From contig CAZXDL010000002.1 in the NCBI GenBank assembly GCA_964639505.1, positions 86,984 to 150,983 on the forward strand: a stretch of DNA of 64,000 nt. The letters are read 5' to 3'. Source of the stretch: CAZXDL01 sp964639505 (lineage in GTDB: Bacteria > Patescibacteriota > Saccharimonadia > Saccharimonadales > UBA4665). Under the pieces are notes generated by a model that had not been told where the DNA came from, searched no databases, and saw only the letters and a list, made by a program, of their open reading frames with translations. Below, one piece after another: positions 52,662 to 60,960 of the stretch (position 1 is its first letter; every line of letters starts with the position of its first letter). Made by a program: the position numbers and the translations under genes.

Positions 52662-53761
52662 TAGCGGACCTCCAAAGATTCAGCTGCGAATGTAATGTTT
52701 TTTGGCTTTATAACAACTTGCTTTGGCCCAGTCTTTACTTCGCCGGCGATCCAGGCCTTTAAATTTTGCTTTGCGGCGGTTTCAATAACCGTCGGCGCTT
52801 GATCATGCGGCACATAAACGGCATAACCCGCGCCCATATTATAGTTGCCATACATATCGGTCTCGTCATTGCCTGCCTGCTCAGCAATAAAATTAAAAAT
52901 TTCCTGTGCTGGTGGTATCTCATTGATGATAAATGTGAATGGGTTTTCGGCGCGCATAAGTTTACGCCACCCGTGGCCAGTGATGTTTGATAAGTAGTGA
53001 ATTTCTGTGCCGGCTTTTTGTAATTCGATTACCAGTTTGGAATATATGTGCGATGGCGCTAAAGCAGCTGTGCCAAATTCCATACCGTCGCTCATTTTTG
53101 TCTGATAGCCGTCGGGTAATCGATCGGCAATTTCTCTAATAAGGCTGATACCGTTGGCGTGTGGGCCGCTAGATTCGATTAGAACTATTGCGTCGCCGTC
53201 CTTAAGATTTTTGCCTTGTATAACATGCTCTGCTTTGTTAATTACTCCAAATGCCGAGCCTGCCAGTTCGAGTGCGCCTGGTGAAACTACACCTGATAGA
53301 GATTGAGTTTCGCCACCACCCCATGCAACATTGGCCATATCGCAGGCTTCACGCCAGCCCGTGATTAAATCGCCGGCTAATTTTTCGTCAGTTAGCCATT
53401 CGTATGAACTTGCTGACCAATAGGCATTTAAAACAACTGGCGTTGCCCCGACACTTACTAGGTCGTTAATCACGCATGCGACAGTGTCTTGGGCTATGGC
53501 TTTAAAGTGCGAAACGCCGGTTTTTTTGTAAATACTCTGAGCAATAAGGCTTTTTGTGCCAAGCCCTTCCTGCACGAAGGCGCCCCATTTGCCATTGTCA
53601 AAACCGAAAACATAGGCGGACTCGCCTCGAGTGCCATCAACCTCGCTAAAGCCTTTTGGCAAATTTTTTATAGTTGATAAACCCTCCTTTTGCGCGAGGA
53701 TTTTCATGGGGTCAGCTTGGGAATAGTTAACAGACTGGTGGTAATCTAATTTGTTTGCCAC
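52661..53761 (-). CDS. purM: Phosphoribosylformylglycinamidine cyclo-ligase (AIR synthetase)
   Basis: Closes FGAM to AIR; 366 residues from a GTG with AGGAG 5 nt upstream. VACVINDLVSVGATPVVLNA and WGGGETQSLSGVVSPGALEL are core PurM segments; DAIVLIESSGPHANGISLIR and LSNITGHGWRKLMRA follow. It is slightly longer than the E. coli protein at the N-terminus. Divergent from purF across a 178-bp control region, co-transcribed with purL. Confidence 0.94.
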   Translation of the reverse strand: MANKLDYHQSVNYSQADPMKILAQKEGLSTIKNLPKGFSEVDGTRGESAYVFGFDNGKWGAFVQEGLGTKSLIAQSIYKKTGVSHFKAIAQDTVACVINDLVSVGATPVVLNAYWSASSYEWLTDEKLAGDLITGWREACDMANVAWGGGETQSLSGVVSPGALELAGSAFGVINKAEHVIQGKNLKDGDAIVLIESSGPHANGISLIREIADRLPDGYQTKMSDGMEFGTAALAPSHIYSKLVIELQKAGTEIHYLSNITGHGWRKLMRAENPFTFIINEIPPAQEIFNFIAEQAGNDETDMYGNYNMGAGYAVYVPHDQAPTVIETAAKQNLKAWIAGEVKTGPKQVVIKPKNITFAAESLEVR

Positions 53762-53782
53762 GCTGGCTCCTCTTATTTACTT

Positions 53783-53788
53783 ATTATA
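53783..53788 (-). promoter_or_regulatory. purM-purL -10 element
   Basis: TATAAT on the minus strand, about 21 nt before GTG 53761. TGGCAA 17 nt upstream is a weak -35. It overlaps the purF promoter zone. Confidence 0.5.
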
Positions 53789-53805
53789 ACAGAAGCACTA
53801 AGGGC

Positions 53806-53834
53806 TTGCCAGAGGTGAATATATGGTTTATTAT
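53806..53834 (+). promoter_or_regulatory. purF promoter
   Basis: TTGCCA (53806-53811), 17 nt, TATTAT (53829-53834). The start should be near 53841, giving a leader of about 100 nt. Confidence 0.65.
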
Positions 53835-53852
53835 AAGGATAAGTAAGTTGTG

Positions 53853-53910
53853 AGCGCATGCAGGCCTTTTTGCTAATCACTCAGCGAAATTATAAATCTG
53901 ATGCGCTTTT
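53853..53910 (+). terminator. Possible attenuator hairpin in the purF leader
   Basis: 53853-53863 pairs with 53898-53907 as a 10-bp stem with one bulged base, with a 34-nt loop, followed by TTTT then C/T-rich sequence. It ends about 30 nt before the purF ATG. No known purine riboswitch core is recognised. Confidence 0.4.
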
Positions 53911-53939
53911 CTTACTCTTAAGGGAAAATAGGAGACGAA

Positions 53940-55427
53940 ATGCCACTTTCAAGCAGCATGTCTGATCAACTCACCGAGAAGTGCGCGGTGTTTGGCATCT
54001 TCGAATCAAAAAAACATCATACGGGCCTGGAAGCGGCCCGTTTAGCTTTTTATGGGCTATGGTCATTGCAGCACCGCGGCCAGGAGAGCTCCGGCATTGC
54101 CAGCAGTGATGGCAAAGATATATATAGCCACTCGGCTGCCGGCCTAGTTGCTACAGTTTACCGCGAAGAAGATCTTGAGCAATTGCCCGGACACATCGCT
54201 ATCGGGCACAACCGCTACTCAACCTCTGGCGGCTCAGATGATTTTTATAACCAGCCTTTTCTTAATCATGAGCACAAATTCGCCTTTGCCCACAATGGCA
54301 ACTTACCAGACACTACAAAACTTGAGGAATTTTTATCCGAGCGTAGCATCGAGCTTAAAGACAAAAACGACTCGGCCTTAATGGTGGCAGCCATCGCGGC
54401 ATATATGGATGATGGCTTAGATATTATTGAATCTATCAAAAAAGCCTGGCCACTGTTTACTGGGGTTTACTCTATTGTAATGATGGATACCCAACGATTA
54501 ATCGCCTTCCGAGACGAATGTGGTGTGCGCCCACTTTCAATTGGCAAGATCGGCAATGGCTACAGTATCGCTTCCGAAACAGCCGCTTTCGATACCATCG
54601 GCGCGGAACATGTCCGTGATGTTGAGCCCGGGGAATTAGTTGTGATCGACAAAGATGGTCTAACTTCACATCAGGTTGCTAAGAGCAATCAAAAGCTGGA
54701 TATTTTTGAAATGGTCTACTTCGCGCGCCCCGACAGCCTGCTGCTCAGTAAGCGGATTGACTTAGTGCGCCAAGAATTCGGCCGCGAGATGTTTAAGGAA
54801 TTCCCGATTGACGCCGACGTAATTGTACCGGTGCCTGATTCGGGTACTCCTGCGGCACTTGGATACGCCCAAGCCAGTAACATACCTTTTGAGATGGCGC
54901 TGATTAAGAACCGTTACATTCATCGCACCTTCATCCGCCCCACAGCTCAGCTCCGCGAACGCGACCTAAAGATGAAACTCAACCCGGTGATCGAACTTCT
55001 CAAAGATCAGCGGGTTGTTTTAGTAGATGACTCAATCGTGCGCGGTACAACCATGCGTCATCTGGTTTCGATGATTTTTGAGATCGGCGCCAAAGAAGTT
55101 CATCTACTGATTACTTCTCCACCAGTCCGCTACCCTGATTTTTACGGTATTAACACGCCAAAACAGACCGAATTGCTCGCTGCTTACATGACCGAAGAAG
55201 AAATGCGCGATCATGTCGGCGCGACATCACTACACTTTTTATCATTCGACGGCATGATTGGCGCCACTGGTCTGCCAGCCACCAATTTCTCAACCTCACA
55301 TTTTAACGGCGTTTATCCTGTGCCTATTGGCAAGCGCGCTGATGAGATTACTATTTTGAATGACGGCGAAACGCTACCAAAATCCGGCCGGCATAATACA
55401 GAATTAGCCACAGCCCGCCCAACATGA
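53940..55427 (+). CDS. purF: Amidophosphoribosyltransferase
   Basis: First committed purine step (PRPP + Gln); 495 residues. Cys15 in TEKCAVFGIF is the catalytic N-terminal Cys once a 14-residue propeptide is removed, as in Bacillus-type enzymes. WSLQHRGQESSGIA, GHNRYSTSGG and the PRPP loop VVLVDDSIVRGTTMRHL are present. The iron-sulfur cysteines of that type are lost (SPPVRYPDFYG; NFSTSHFNGVYP). AGGAG lies 7 nt before the ATG. It heads the purF-purN-purD operon. Confidence 0.96.
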   Translation: MPLSSSMSDQLTEKCAVFGIFESKKHHTGLEAARLAFYGLWSLQHRGQESSGIASSDGKDIYSHSAAGLVATVYREEDLEQLPGHIAIGHNRYSTSGGSDDFYNQPFLNHEHKFAFAHNGNLPDTTKLEEFLSERSIELKDKNDSALMVAAIAAYMDDGLDIIESIKKAWPLFTGVYSIVMMDTQRLIAFRDECGVRPLSIGKIGNGYSIASETAAFDTIGAEHVRDVEPGELVVIDKDGLTSHQVAKSNQKLDIFEMVYFARPDSLLLSKRIDLVRQEFGREMFKEFPIDADVIVPVPDSGTPAALGYAQASNIPFEMALIKNRYIHRTFIRPTAQLRERDLKMKLNPVIELLKDQRVVLVDDSIVRGTTMRHLVSMIFEIGAKEVHLLITSPPVRYPDFYGINTPKQTELLAAYMTEEEMRDHVGATSLHFLSFDGMIGATGLPATNFSTSHFNGVYPVPIGKRADEITILNDGETLPKSGRHNTELATARPT

Positions 55428-56140
55428 AGCCACGCATCGCCATCTTAGCCTCTGGGGGTGGTACGACAGCTGAGGCTTTCATTCGCGCAAATCAGGCCGG
55501 AGAAATTGCAGTTGATGTCGGATTAGTGATTGTTAGTCGTAAAGACGCTGGGGTTTTTGAGCGCATAGATAATTTAAATAAAGAATTTAATCTAGGCATT
55601 CAGGCCACACTAATTAATAGCCAAACACACCCGGCGGCATCAGGCGAAAATGTCGCCGCTGGCGGACAAACATCAGCTGAAGAAGCCGCCATACTGGCAA
55701 TCTTATTGGGCGGCAATTATGACTTAATTGCTTCGCTGGGCTATATGAAAAAAATCGGACCGCATCTGGTCGAGGCTTTTGGTTGGCTACCTGAATATCA
55801 AAGCGCCTTTCAGGCAAAGATGGTCAACACACATCCGGGTTTGCTGCCTGACACCAAGGCTTTTTACGGTGAAAATATCCAGCGATACGTGCTCGATCAC
55901 AATCTGCCGTATGCAGGTCAAACACTACATTTAGTAAGTGAAGGTTACGACGAAGGACCTATTATTGCCGAGCACAAGGTGCCTGTAAGGCCGGACGATA
56001 CGCCCGAGACCTTGTTCGCGAGAGTTCAAGCCACCGAAAAAAGATTTCTACCGAGAGACATAGAGAATTTTATCAACGCAAGACTGGCATTTAATCAAGG
56101 AAACGGAGGTGGCAATGTCAAGCGTATTAGTAATAGGTAG
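55424..56140 (+). CDS. purN: Phosphoribosylglycinamide formyltransferase
   Basis: Formyl transfer from 10-formyl-THF to GAR; 238 residues, 30-40 longer than typical, the extra mostly in ENVAAGGQTSAEEAAILAIL. IAILASGGGTTAEAFIRANQ binds phosphate, and MVNTHPGLLPDTKAF holds the catalytic Asn/His region. Overlaps purF by 4 bp and purD by 26 bp, so all three are coupled. Confidence 0.92.
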   Translation: MKPRIAILASGGGTTAEAFIRANQAGEIAVDVGLVIVSRKDAGVFERIDNLNKEFNLGIQATLINSQTHPAASGENVAAGGQTSAEEAAILAILLGGNYDLIASLGYMKKIGPHLVEAFGWLPEYQSAFQAKMVNTHPGLLPDTKAFYGENIQRYVLDHNLPYAGQTLHLVSEGYDEGPIIAEHKVPVRPDDTPETLFARVQATEKRFLPRDIENFINARLAFNQGNGGGNVKRISNR

Positions 56141-57383
56141 CGGTGGCCGTGAGCAAGCCTTAGCATGGAAGCTAGCACAGTCACCCTCTGTTGAGCAGGT
56201 TTTTGTGGCGCCCGGCAATGGCGGTAGCAAAGGTAAGATATCAAACGTAGAGATTGATTTTTTAGATGTCGACGGTCTACTTAAATTTGCACAGGATAAA
56301 AAGATCGATCTAAGCGTAATTGGACAAGAAGCTTCGGCAGAAGCAGGTGTTGTCGATGCGTTTAAAAACGCCGGCCTAACTATATTTGGTCCGACACGGG
56401 CGGCTGTGCGCATAGAATCCTCCAAAGCCTTTTCAAAAGATTTAATGGCAGAGCAAAACATTCCAACAGCCGAATATAAAAATTTCACAGATCCAAAAGC
56501 CGCAGCAGACTATGCTAAATCCCGCCCCCTGCCTGTGGTAATAAAAGCCGACGGCTTGGCTGGTGGTAAAGGCGTGTTAATCTGCAACACCATCGATGAG
56601 ATTGAATCTGGTGTTGAAGAAATAATGGTAAAAAAAGAATTTGGGGCCGCCGGAAACCAAATTGTTGTCGAAGATTTTTTGAAAGGACAAGAGGTTTCGC
56701 TACATGCCTTATCAGATGGAAAAAACTCGGCGATTTTCCCTGCCTCTCAAGACCATAAACAAATATTTGATGGCGATAAGGGCCCTAATACAGGCGGGAT
56801 GGGAGTTGTCGCGCCAATCGATTGGGTAACGCAGGATCAACTGAACTTTGTAAACACAAATGTTGTGCAGCCAGCCCTTTCTGGGCTCCAAAATAAGGAT
56901 GCGACTTTCACAGGCTGTCTCTACCCAGGACTGATGATAGACGGTCATGATATAAAAGTGCTCGAATTCAATGCCCGCTTTGGTGATCCAGAGGCAGAGG
57001 TATACATGAGCTTGCTTGACGGTGATCTGTTTGAAATCTTAAAAGCCTGCGCGGACGGTAATCTAAACCCCCAAACTGTGCGCTGGAAACATTGCTATGC
57101 GGCGACTGTCGTACTAGCATCGGAAGGCTACCCAGGCAAATATTCCAAAGGTGTACCAATATCTGGAATCGAAGAAGCCGAAAAACTCGATGATATAGTT
57201 GTGTTTCACGCCGGCACGGCCATCAAAGATGGCCAGCTTGTCACTGACGGCGGCCGAGTACTCAATGTGACCGCGACCGCCGCGACACTCGACGAGGCTT
57301 TAAACAAAGCCTACAACGCGATTAAACTGATTCATTTCGACGGCATGCAATACCGCACTGACATCGGCCGCCGCCCAAAGTAA
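56115..57383 (+). CDS. purD: Phosphoribosylamine-glycine ligase
   Basis: GAR synthetase, an ATP-grasp enzyme; 422 residues from ATG 56115, chosen over GTG 56109 because GGAGG lies about 6 nt upstream inside the purN end. VLVIGSGGREQALAWKLAQ, VVIKADGLAGGKGVLI, DGDKGPNTGGMGVVAP and NARFGDPEAEVYM are standard. Last gene of purF-N-D. Confidence 0.96.
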   Translation: MSSVLVIGSGGREQALAWKLAQSPSVEQVFVAPGNGGSKGKISNVEIDFLDVDGLLKFAQDKKIDLSVIGQEASAEAGVVDAFKNAGLTIFGPTRAAVRIESSKAFSKDLMAEQNIPTAEYKNFTDPKAAADYAKSRPLPVVIKADGLAGGKGVLICNTIDEIESGVEEIMVKKEFGAAGNQIVVEDFLKGQEVSLHALSDGKNSAIFPASQDHKQIFDGDKGPNTGGMGVVAPIDWVTQDQLNFVNTNVVQPALSGLQNKDATFTGCLYPGLMIDGHDIKVLEFNARFGDPEAEVYMSLLDGDLFEILKACADGNLNPQTVRWKHCYAATVVLASEGYPGKYSKGVPISGIEEAEKLDDIVVFHAGTAIKDGQLVTDGGRVLNVTATAATLDEALNKAYNAIKLIHFDGMQYRTDIGRRPK

Positions 57384-57437
57384 TATTCAGAAATAATTCC
57401 TGGATTTCGATTAACCCAAACTTAAGAGTGGGATAAA

Positions 57438-57454
57438 GTAGGATAAAATCCTAC
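57438..57454. repeat. Perfect inverted repeat between purD and the EamA gene
   Basis: GTAGGAT-AAA-ATCCTAC, a 7-bp stem with a 3-nt loop in the 98-bp gap between convergent genes. There is no T-run on either side. It may help end transcription or stabilise mRNA. Confidence 0.55.
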
Positions 57455-57481
57455 CGTTATACAGGGTATCTAGACACGACA

Positions 57482-58330
57482 CTAACTAACGATGAGCACA
57501 ACTCCACCCATGCAAAAAGCCGCCGCGATTAATTTCATACGCAGATTATCACGTTCGTGCAGGAATACTATTGCTAACAGTACTGTTAGAAATACCTCGG
57601 TTTGAATTAGTGGAGAAATGATTGAGGCATTATAGTTGTTGAATGCATTCAGCAAAAATGCTGAGGATGTACTGACCAATAAACACAGCAGCAAAATTCG
57701 GCCCAGTACGGGTTGCCTTAAAAAAGGCCTCATTTTAGATGCTGATTTAGGCATAAATAAAAAAATAAACAGCGACGGAACTAAGAATGTAAGCGCATTC
57801 CAAGTAAAAAGATCAGATCGCTTGCTAATATAAACCCATCCTAAGATGCCCACGCCATAAAATACACCACACAGCAGTCCTAATAGCATCCCTCGGTCTA
57901 GCTTGAATTTTCCGGTTCGATCAGCCAACAAAATCACACTTAACAATATCAGGGCGGCCCCGAAAAACTGAGCTACACTCACCTTTTCATTAAATAGCAG
58001 TACGCCCCCAATCATTACCCACACTGCATTTGTTGCGAATAGTACAGAAAAAATAGAGGCGTCAACTGCCTTAAGTGATTTTGCATAGGCAATGTTACCA
58101 AACGCGAAGGCCAGAAAAGTTGCAATTATTGGCACTGCATAAAGGCTAAAATCGGGCAGCTTAATGCCGTTAATAACGGCGGCTGCCAATAGTATCAATC
58201 CAACAAGCCCTTCGAATAAGACTGCATAAGCAATTGGGTCGGTGTTGTCTTTGTGCAGCAAGATACGCTGAAGTAAAACAGCAACCGAAGAGAAAACGAT
58301 GCTTATTGCTAAATAGATTTGCCAGTCCAT
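57482..58330 (-). CDS. EamA/DMT-family transporter
   Basis: 282 residues with about ten TM helices in two EamA repeats (about 3-135 and 145-282), such as DASIFSVLFATNAVWVMIGG and IISPLIQTEVFLTVLLAIVF. The family exports metabolites or drugs. It starts 12 nt after the purE stop and probably belongs to the purK-purE transcript, so a link to purine or intermediate export is possible but unproven. Confidence 0.88.
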   Translation of the reverse strand: MDWQIYLAISIVFSSVAVLLQRILLHKDNTDPIAYAVLFEGLVGLILLAAAVINGIKLPDFSLYAVPIIATFLAFAFGNIAYAKSLKAVDASIFSVLFATNAVWVMIGGVLLFNEKVSVAQFFGAALILLSVILLADRTGKFKLDRGMLLGLLCGVFYGVGILGWVYISKRSDLFTWNALTFLVPSLFIFLFMPKSASKMRPFLRQPVLGRILLLCLLVSTSSAFLLNAFNNYNASIISPLIQTEVFLTVLLAIVFLHERDNLRMKLIAAAFCMGGVVLIVS

Positions 58331-58342
58331 GGCGAAAGCTGG

Positions 58343-58834
58343 TTAACCTTCGTTTTGAAGCTTGGCGTCTTTGGCAAGGACTTCGGCGCGTTGCTGTTCG
58401 ACAAACGCTGCATACTTTTCAGCTAAATCGCCGTCGCTAAGTGCTAGAATCCTTACTGCCAACAAAGCAGCATTTTTGGCGCCGTTTTCGGGCATGGTTG
58501 CCAGTGGAATGCCGGGTGGCATTTTTATGTTGGACCAGAGAGCTTCATGATTGCCTTCTGACTTCTGTACGGGAACCGCAATTACCGGTAACGATGTCTC
58601 GGAAGCAGTCATGCCTGGTAAATGCGCCGAACCGCCAGCGCCGGCAATAATTACTTTGAGTCCGCGTTCGGATGCAGATTGGGCATATTCGACCATTTCG
58701 CTCGGGGTACGATGAGCTGAAACAATGCGAACTTCGTTGCTAACACCGAATTCTGCAAGTGTTTCTTTGGCTGCCTGCATTACATCGAGATCTGAATCCG
58801 AACCCATAATAATTCCAACGAGAGGATTTGACAT
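58343..58834 (-). CDS. purE: N5-carboxyaminoimidazole ribonucleotide mutase
   Basis: Class I PurE, 163 residues. VGIIMGSDSDLDVMQAAKET, VRIVSAHRTPSEMVEYA and IAGAGGSAHLPGMTASETSL are the substrate and active-site segments. It lies 7 nt after purK; TATAGT lies 6 nt before the ATG in the purK end, so it may have an extra internal leaderless promoter. The bases TATAGGCATG at its start also occur at the prs start. Confidence 0.97.
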   Translation of the reverse strand: MSNPLVGIIMGSDSDLDVMQAAKETLAEFGVSNEVRIVSAHRTPSEMVEYAQSASERGLKVIIAGAGGSAHLPGMTASETSLPVIAVPVQKSEGNHEALWSNIKMPPGIPLATMPENGAKNAALLAVRILALSDGDLAEKYAAFVEQQRAEVLAKDAKLQNEG

Positions 58835-58841
58835 GCCTATA

Positions 58842-59972
58842 CTATACCTTAATTTTGCCTCTAGCGTCTCTTGCTGCTTTTAAAGCAGTCTCGAAGTCGT
58901 CAGCTAGAGATGTAATATGTCCCATTTTGCGGTCAATTTTGGTCTCGGCTTTGCCATAAAAGTGTGTGTACGTGTCGGTCGGATGCTCGGTTACCGTGAT
59001 TTGTTTATCGACGGTGCCATTATTTTCCCCCAAGATATTTACCATCACGACTGCGTTTCTAGTCAATTTGGTATCACCAAGCGGTTGCCCAGTGATACAT
59101 CGGAGGTGCTGTTCAAATTGTGAGGTTTGGCAGCCTTCAATTGTGTAGTGGCCAGAATTATGCACTCGCGGCGCGACTTCATTAATTAATATCTGATTAT
59201 CATGATCAAGAAATAGTTCTATGCCAAACATGCCAGCCGTTTGATAACTGCCCAGTATAGTTTTAGCGATTTGCTCAATGGAATGTGATAGAGCCTGATC
59301 TACAGCGGCTGGCGCATAGACTTCTTGGCAGATGTTGCGAGCCTGCACTGTTTCAACAACGGGATAAATCGACACATTACCACTAATGTCTCGACCGGCC
59401 ATGATAGCTAATTCTTTTTTGAAATTAACCATTTTTTCTGCATATAGGTCATTGACGCCCAAAGCTTCGAAAGCCTGTTCGATGTCTTGTTTTGAATTTA
59501 CGACCATATTACCTCGACCGTCAAAGCCGCCTAGACGACGCTTCATAATCATCTGGCCGCCGAAGTTATCGAGCAATTTTTCGGCTGAAGTTATATCTTC
59601 GACCAGTCCGTATTTAGCCACTGGCAAGCCGAGCTCTGAGAAGTGCTCTTTTTGAGTAAATTTATCTTGGATGGTTTTGATTACTTTAGGATCAGGGTAA
59701 ATAGGTTTGCCTAGTTTGTTCAATTCGGCTAAAAATTCTGTATCGACATGCTCAATCTCTATGGTAATGATATCCGTAGCATCAGCCAGCTCTTTTAAGG
59801 CTTGGCGGTCATGTAAATCTGCCACAATTTGCTTAGCACCTGCTTGTGCTGCTGGACAATCTGGAGTCTTATCAACGACGGTTATTTCAATGCCGAGCTT
59901 GTCAGCGGCTTGAGTGAGCATCATACCTAATTGGCCGCCACCTACGACGCCCACTTTAACAGATTGGTTCAT
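58842..59972 (-). CDS. purK: N5-carboxyaminoimidazole ribonucleotide synthase
   Basis: ATP-grasp enzyme making N5-CAIR; about 376 residues from ATG 59972 (MNQSVKVGVVGGGQLGMML). A longer frame to 60041 would run into purC and lacks conservation. GQMIMKRRLGGFDGRGNMVV and EVAPRVHNSGHYTIEGCQTS are hallmarks. TATTAT ends 6 nt before the ATG with no ribosome site. Divergent from purC with 28 bp between start codons. Confidence 0.95.
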   Translation of the reverse strand: MNQSVKVGVVGGGQLGMMLTQAADKLGIEITVVDKTPDCPAAQAGAKQIVADLHDRQALKELADATDIITIEIEHVDTEFLAELNKLGKPIYPDPKVIKTIQDKFTQKEHFSELGLPVAKYGLVEDITSAEKLLDNFGGQMIMKRRLGGFDGRGNMVVNSKQDIEQAFEALGVNDLYAEKMVNFKKELAIMAGRDISGNVSIYPVVETVQARNICQEVYAPAAVDQALSHSIEQIAKTILGSYQTAGMFGIELFLDHDNQILINEVAPRVHNSGHYTIEGCQTSQFEQHLRCITGQPLGDTKLTRNAVVMVNILGENNGTVDKQITVTEHPTDTYTHFYGKAETKIDRKMGHITSLADDFETALKAARDARGKIKV

Positions 59973-59994
59973 AACGTAATAATACCGTATAATA
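59964..59994. promoter_or_regulatory. Overlapping divergent purK/purC promoters, leaderless
   Basis: Plus strand: TTGGTT (59964-59969), 18 nt, TATAAT (59988-59993), then 7 nt to purC ATG 60001. Minus strand: TATTAT (59979-59984), then 6 nt to purK ATG 59972. Both polymerase sites overlap in less than 30 bp. Confidence 0.65.
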
Positions 59995-60000
59995 GATGTA

Positions 60001-60960
60001 ATGGGTACAGCCATTTCTACTACAGATTTTAAATTTCCCAATCAAACTGCGCTGTACCACGGCAAAGTCCGCGACGTCTACACCATAAAAGATGACACCA
60101 TTGTAATGGTCGCGACAGATCGGATCTCGGCTTTTGACGTAGTGCTGCCGCGTCCAATTCCGTTTAAAGGACAAGTCTTAAATCAATTAGCTGCAAATTT
60201 CTTGGAAAAAACCGCAGATATTGTGCCGAACTGGTTGCATGCTGTGCCGGATCCTGCAGTAAGTGTCGGGTCAAAAGCTGAGCCGATTCCTATTGAAATT
60301 GTAATCAGAGGCTACCTCGTCGGACACGCTTGGCGTGAGTACCAAGCTGGCGAGCGACAATTATGTGGGCAGCCTATGCCAGATGGCATGCAGGAAAATG
60401 ATGCTTTCCCTTCCCCGATAATTACTCCAACAAGTAAAGCTGAAACCGGCCACGATCAAGACATCACCGAATCCGAAATCCTAAACAATAAGCTAGTTAC
60501 GACAGATGAGTGGGACCAACTTAAAGATTACGCCCAAAAACTGTTTGCCCGTGGTCAGCAACTTGCGCTGGCAAAAGGCTTAATATTAGTCGATACAAAG
60601 TACGAATTTGGTCGTTTGGGTGGTAAGATAATTTTGATAGACGAAATCCATACTCCAGATTCGTCTCGCTATTTTTATGCCGATGCCTATAAAAAATATG
60701 CAAATGGTGATAAGTCGAAGCCGCCCAAACAACTATCAAAAGAATTTGTACGTTCATGGCTGATGGAAAACGGCTTCACTGGCCAGTCCGACCAAACAGT
60801 GCCAGAAATGAGCGATGATTTTATAGATTTAGTCTCAGAACGTTACATTGAGTTATATGAAAAAATGACCGGCAAGGCGTTTCAAAAAGCCGACGATAAC
60901 GATCCACTAAAACGTATAGAAGTAAATGTAAATGATTATTTAAAAGAGGTGGAGTCATGA
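60001..60960 (+). CDS. purC: SAICAR synthetase
   Basis: Joins CAIR and Asp; 319 residues, nearer the longer yeast-like type than the 240-residue E. coli form. LYHGKVRDVYTIKDDTIVMV, ATDRISAFDVVLPRPIPFKG, IEIVIRGYLVGHAWREY and ILVDTKYEFGR are conserved. No ribosome site: TATAAT ends 7 nt before the ATG. Overlaps purB by 4 bp. Confidence 0.96.
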   Translation: MGTAISTTDFKFPNQTALYHGKVRDVYTIKDDTIVMVATDRISAFDVVLPRPIPFKGQVLNQLAANFLEKTADIVPNWLHAVPDPAVSVGSKAEPIPIEIVIRGYLVGHAWREYQAGERQLCGQPMPDGMQENDAFPSPIITPTSKAETGHDQDITESEILNNKLVTTDEWDQLKDYAQKLFARGQQLALAKGLILVDTKYEFGRLGGKIILIDEIHTPDSSRYFYADAYKKYANGDKSKPPKQLSKEFVRSWLMENGFTGQSDQTVPEMSDDFIDLVSERYIELYEKMTGKAFQKADDNDPLKRIEVNVNDYLKEVES

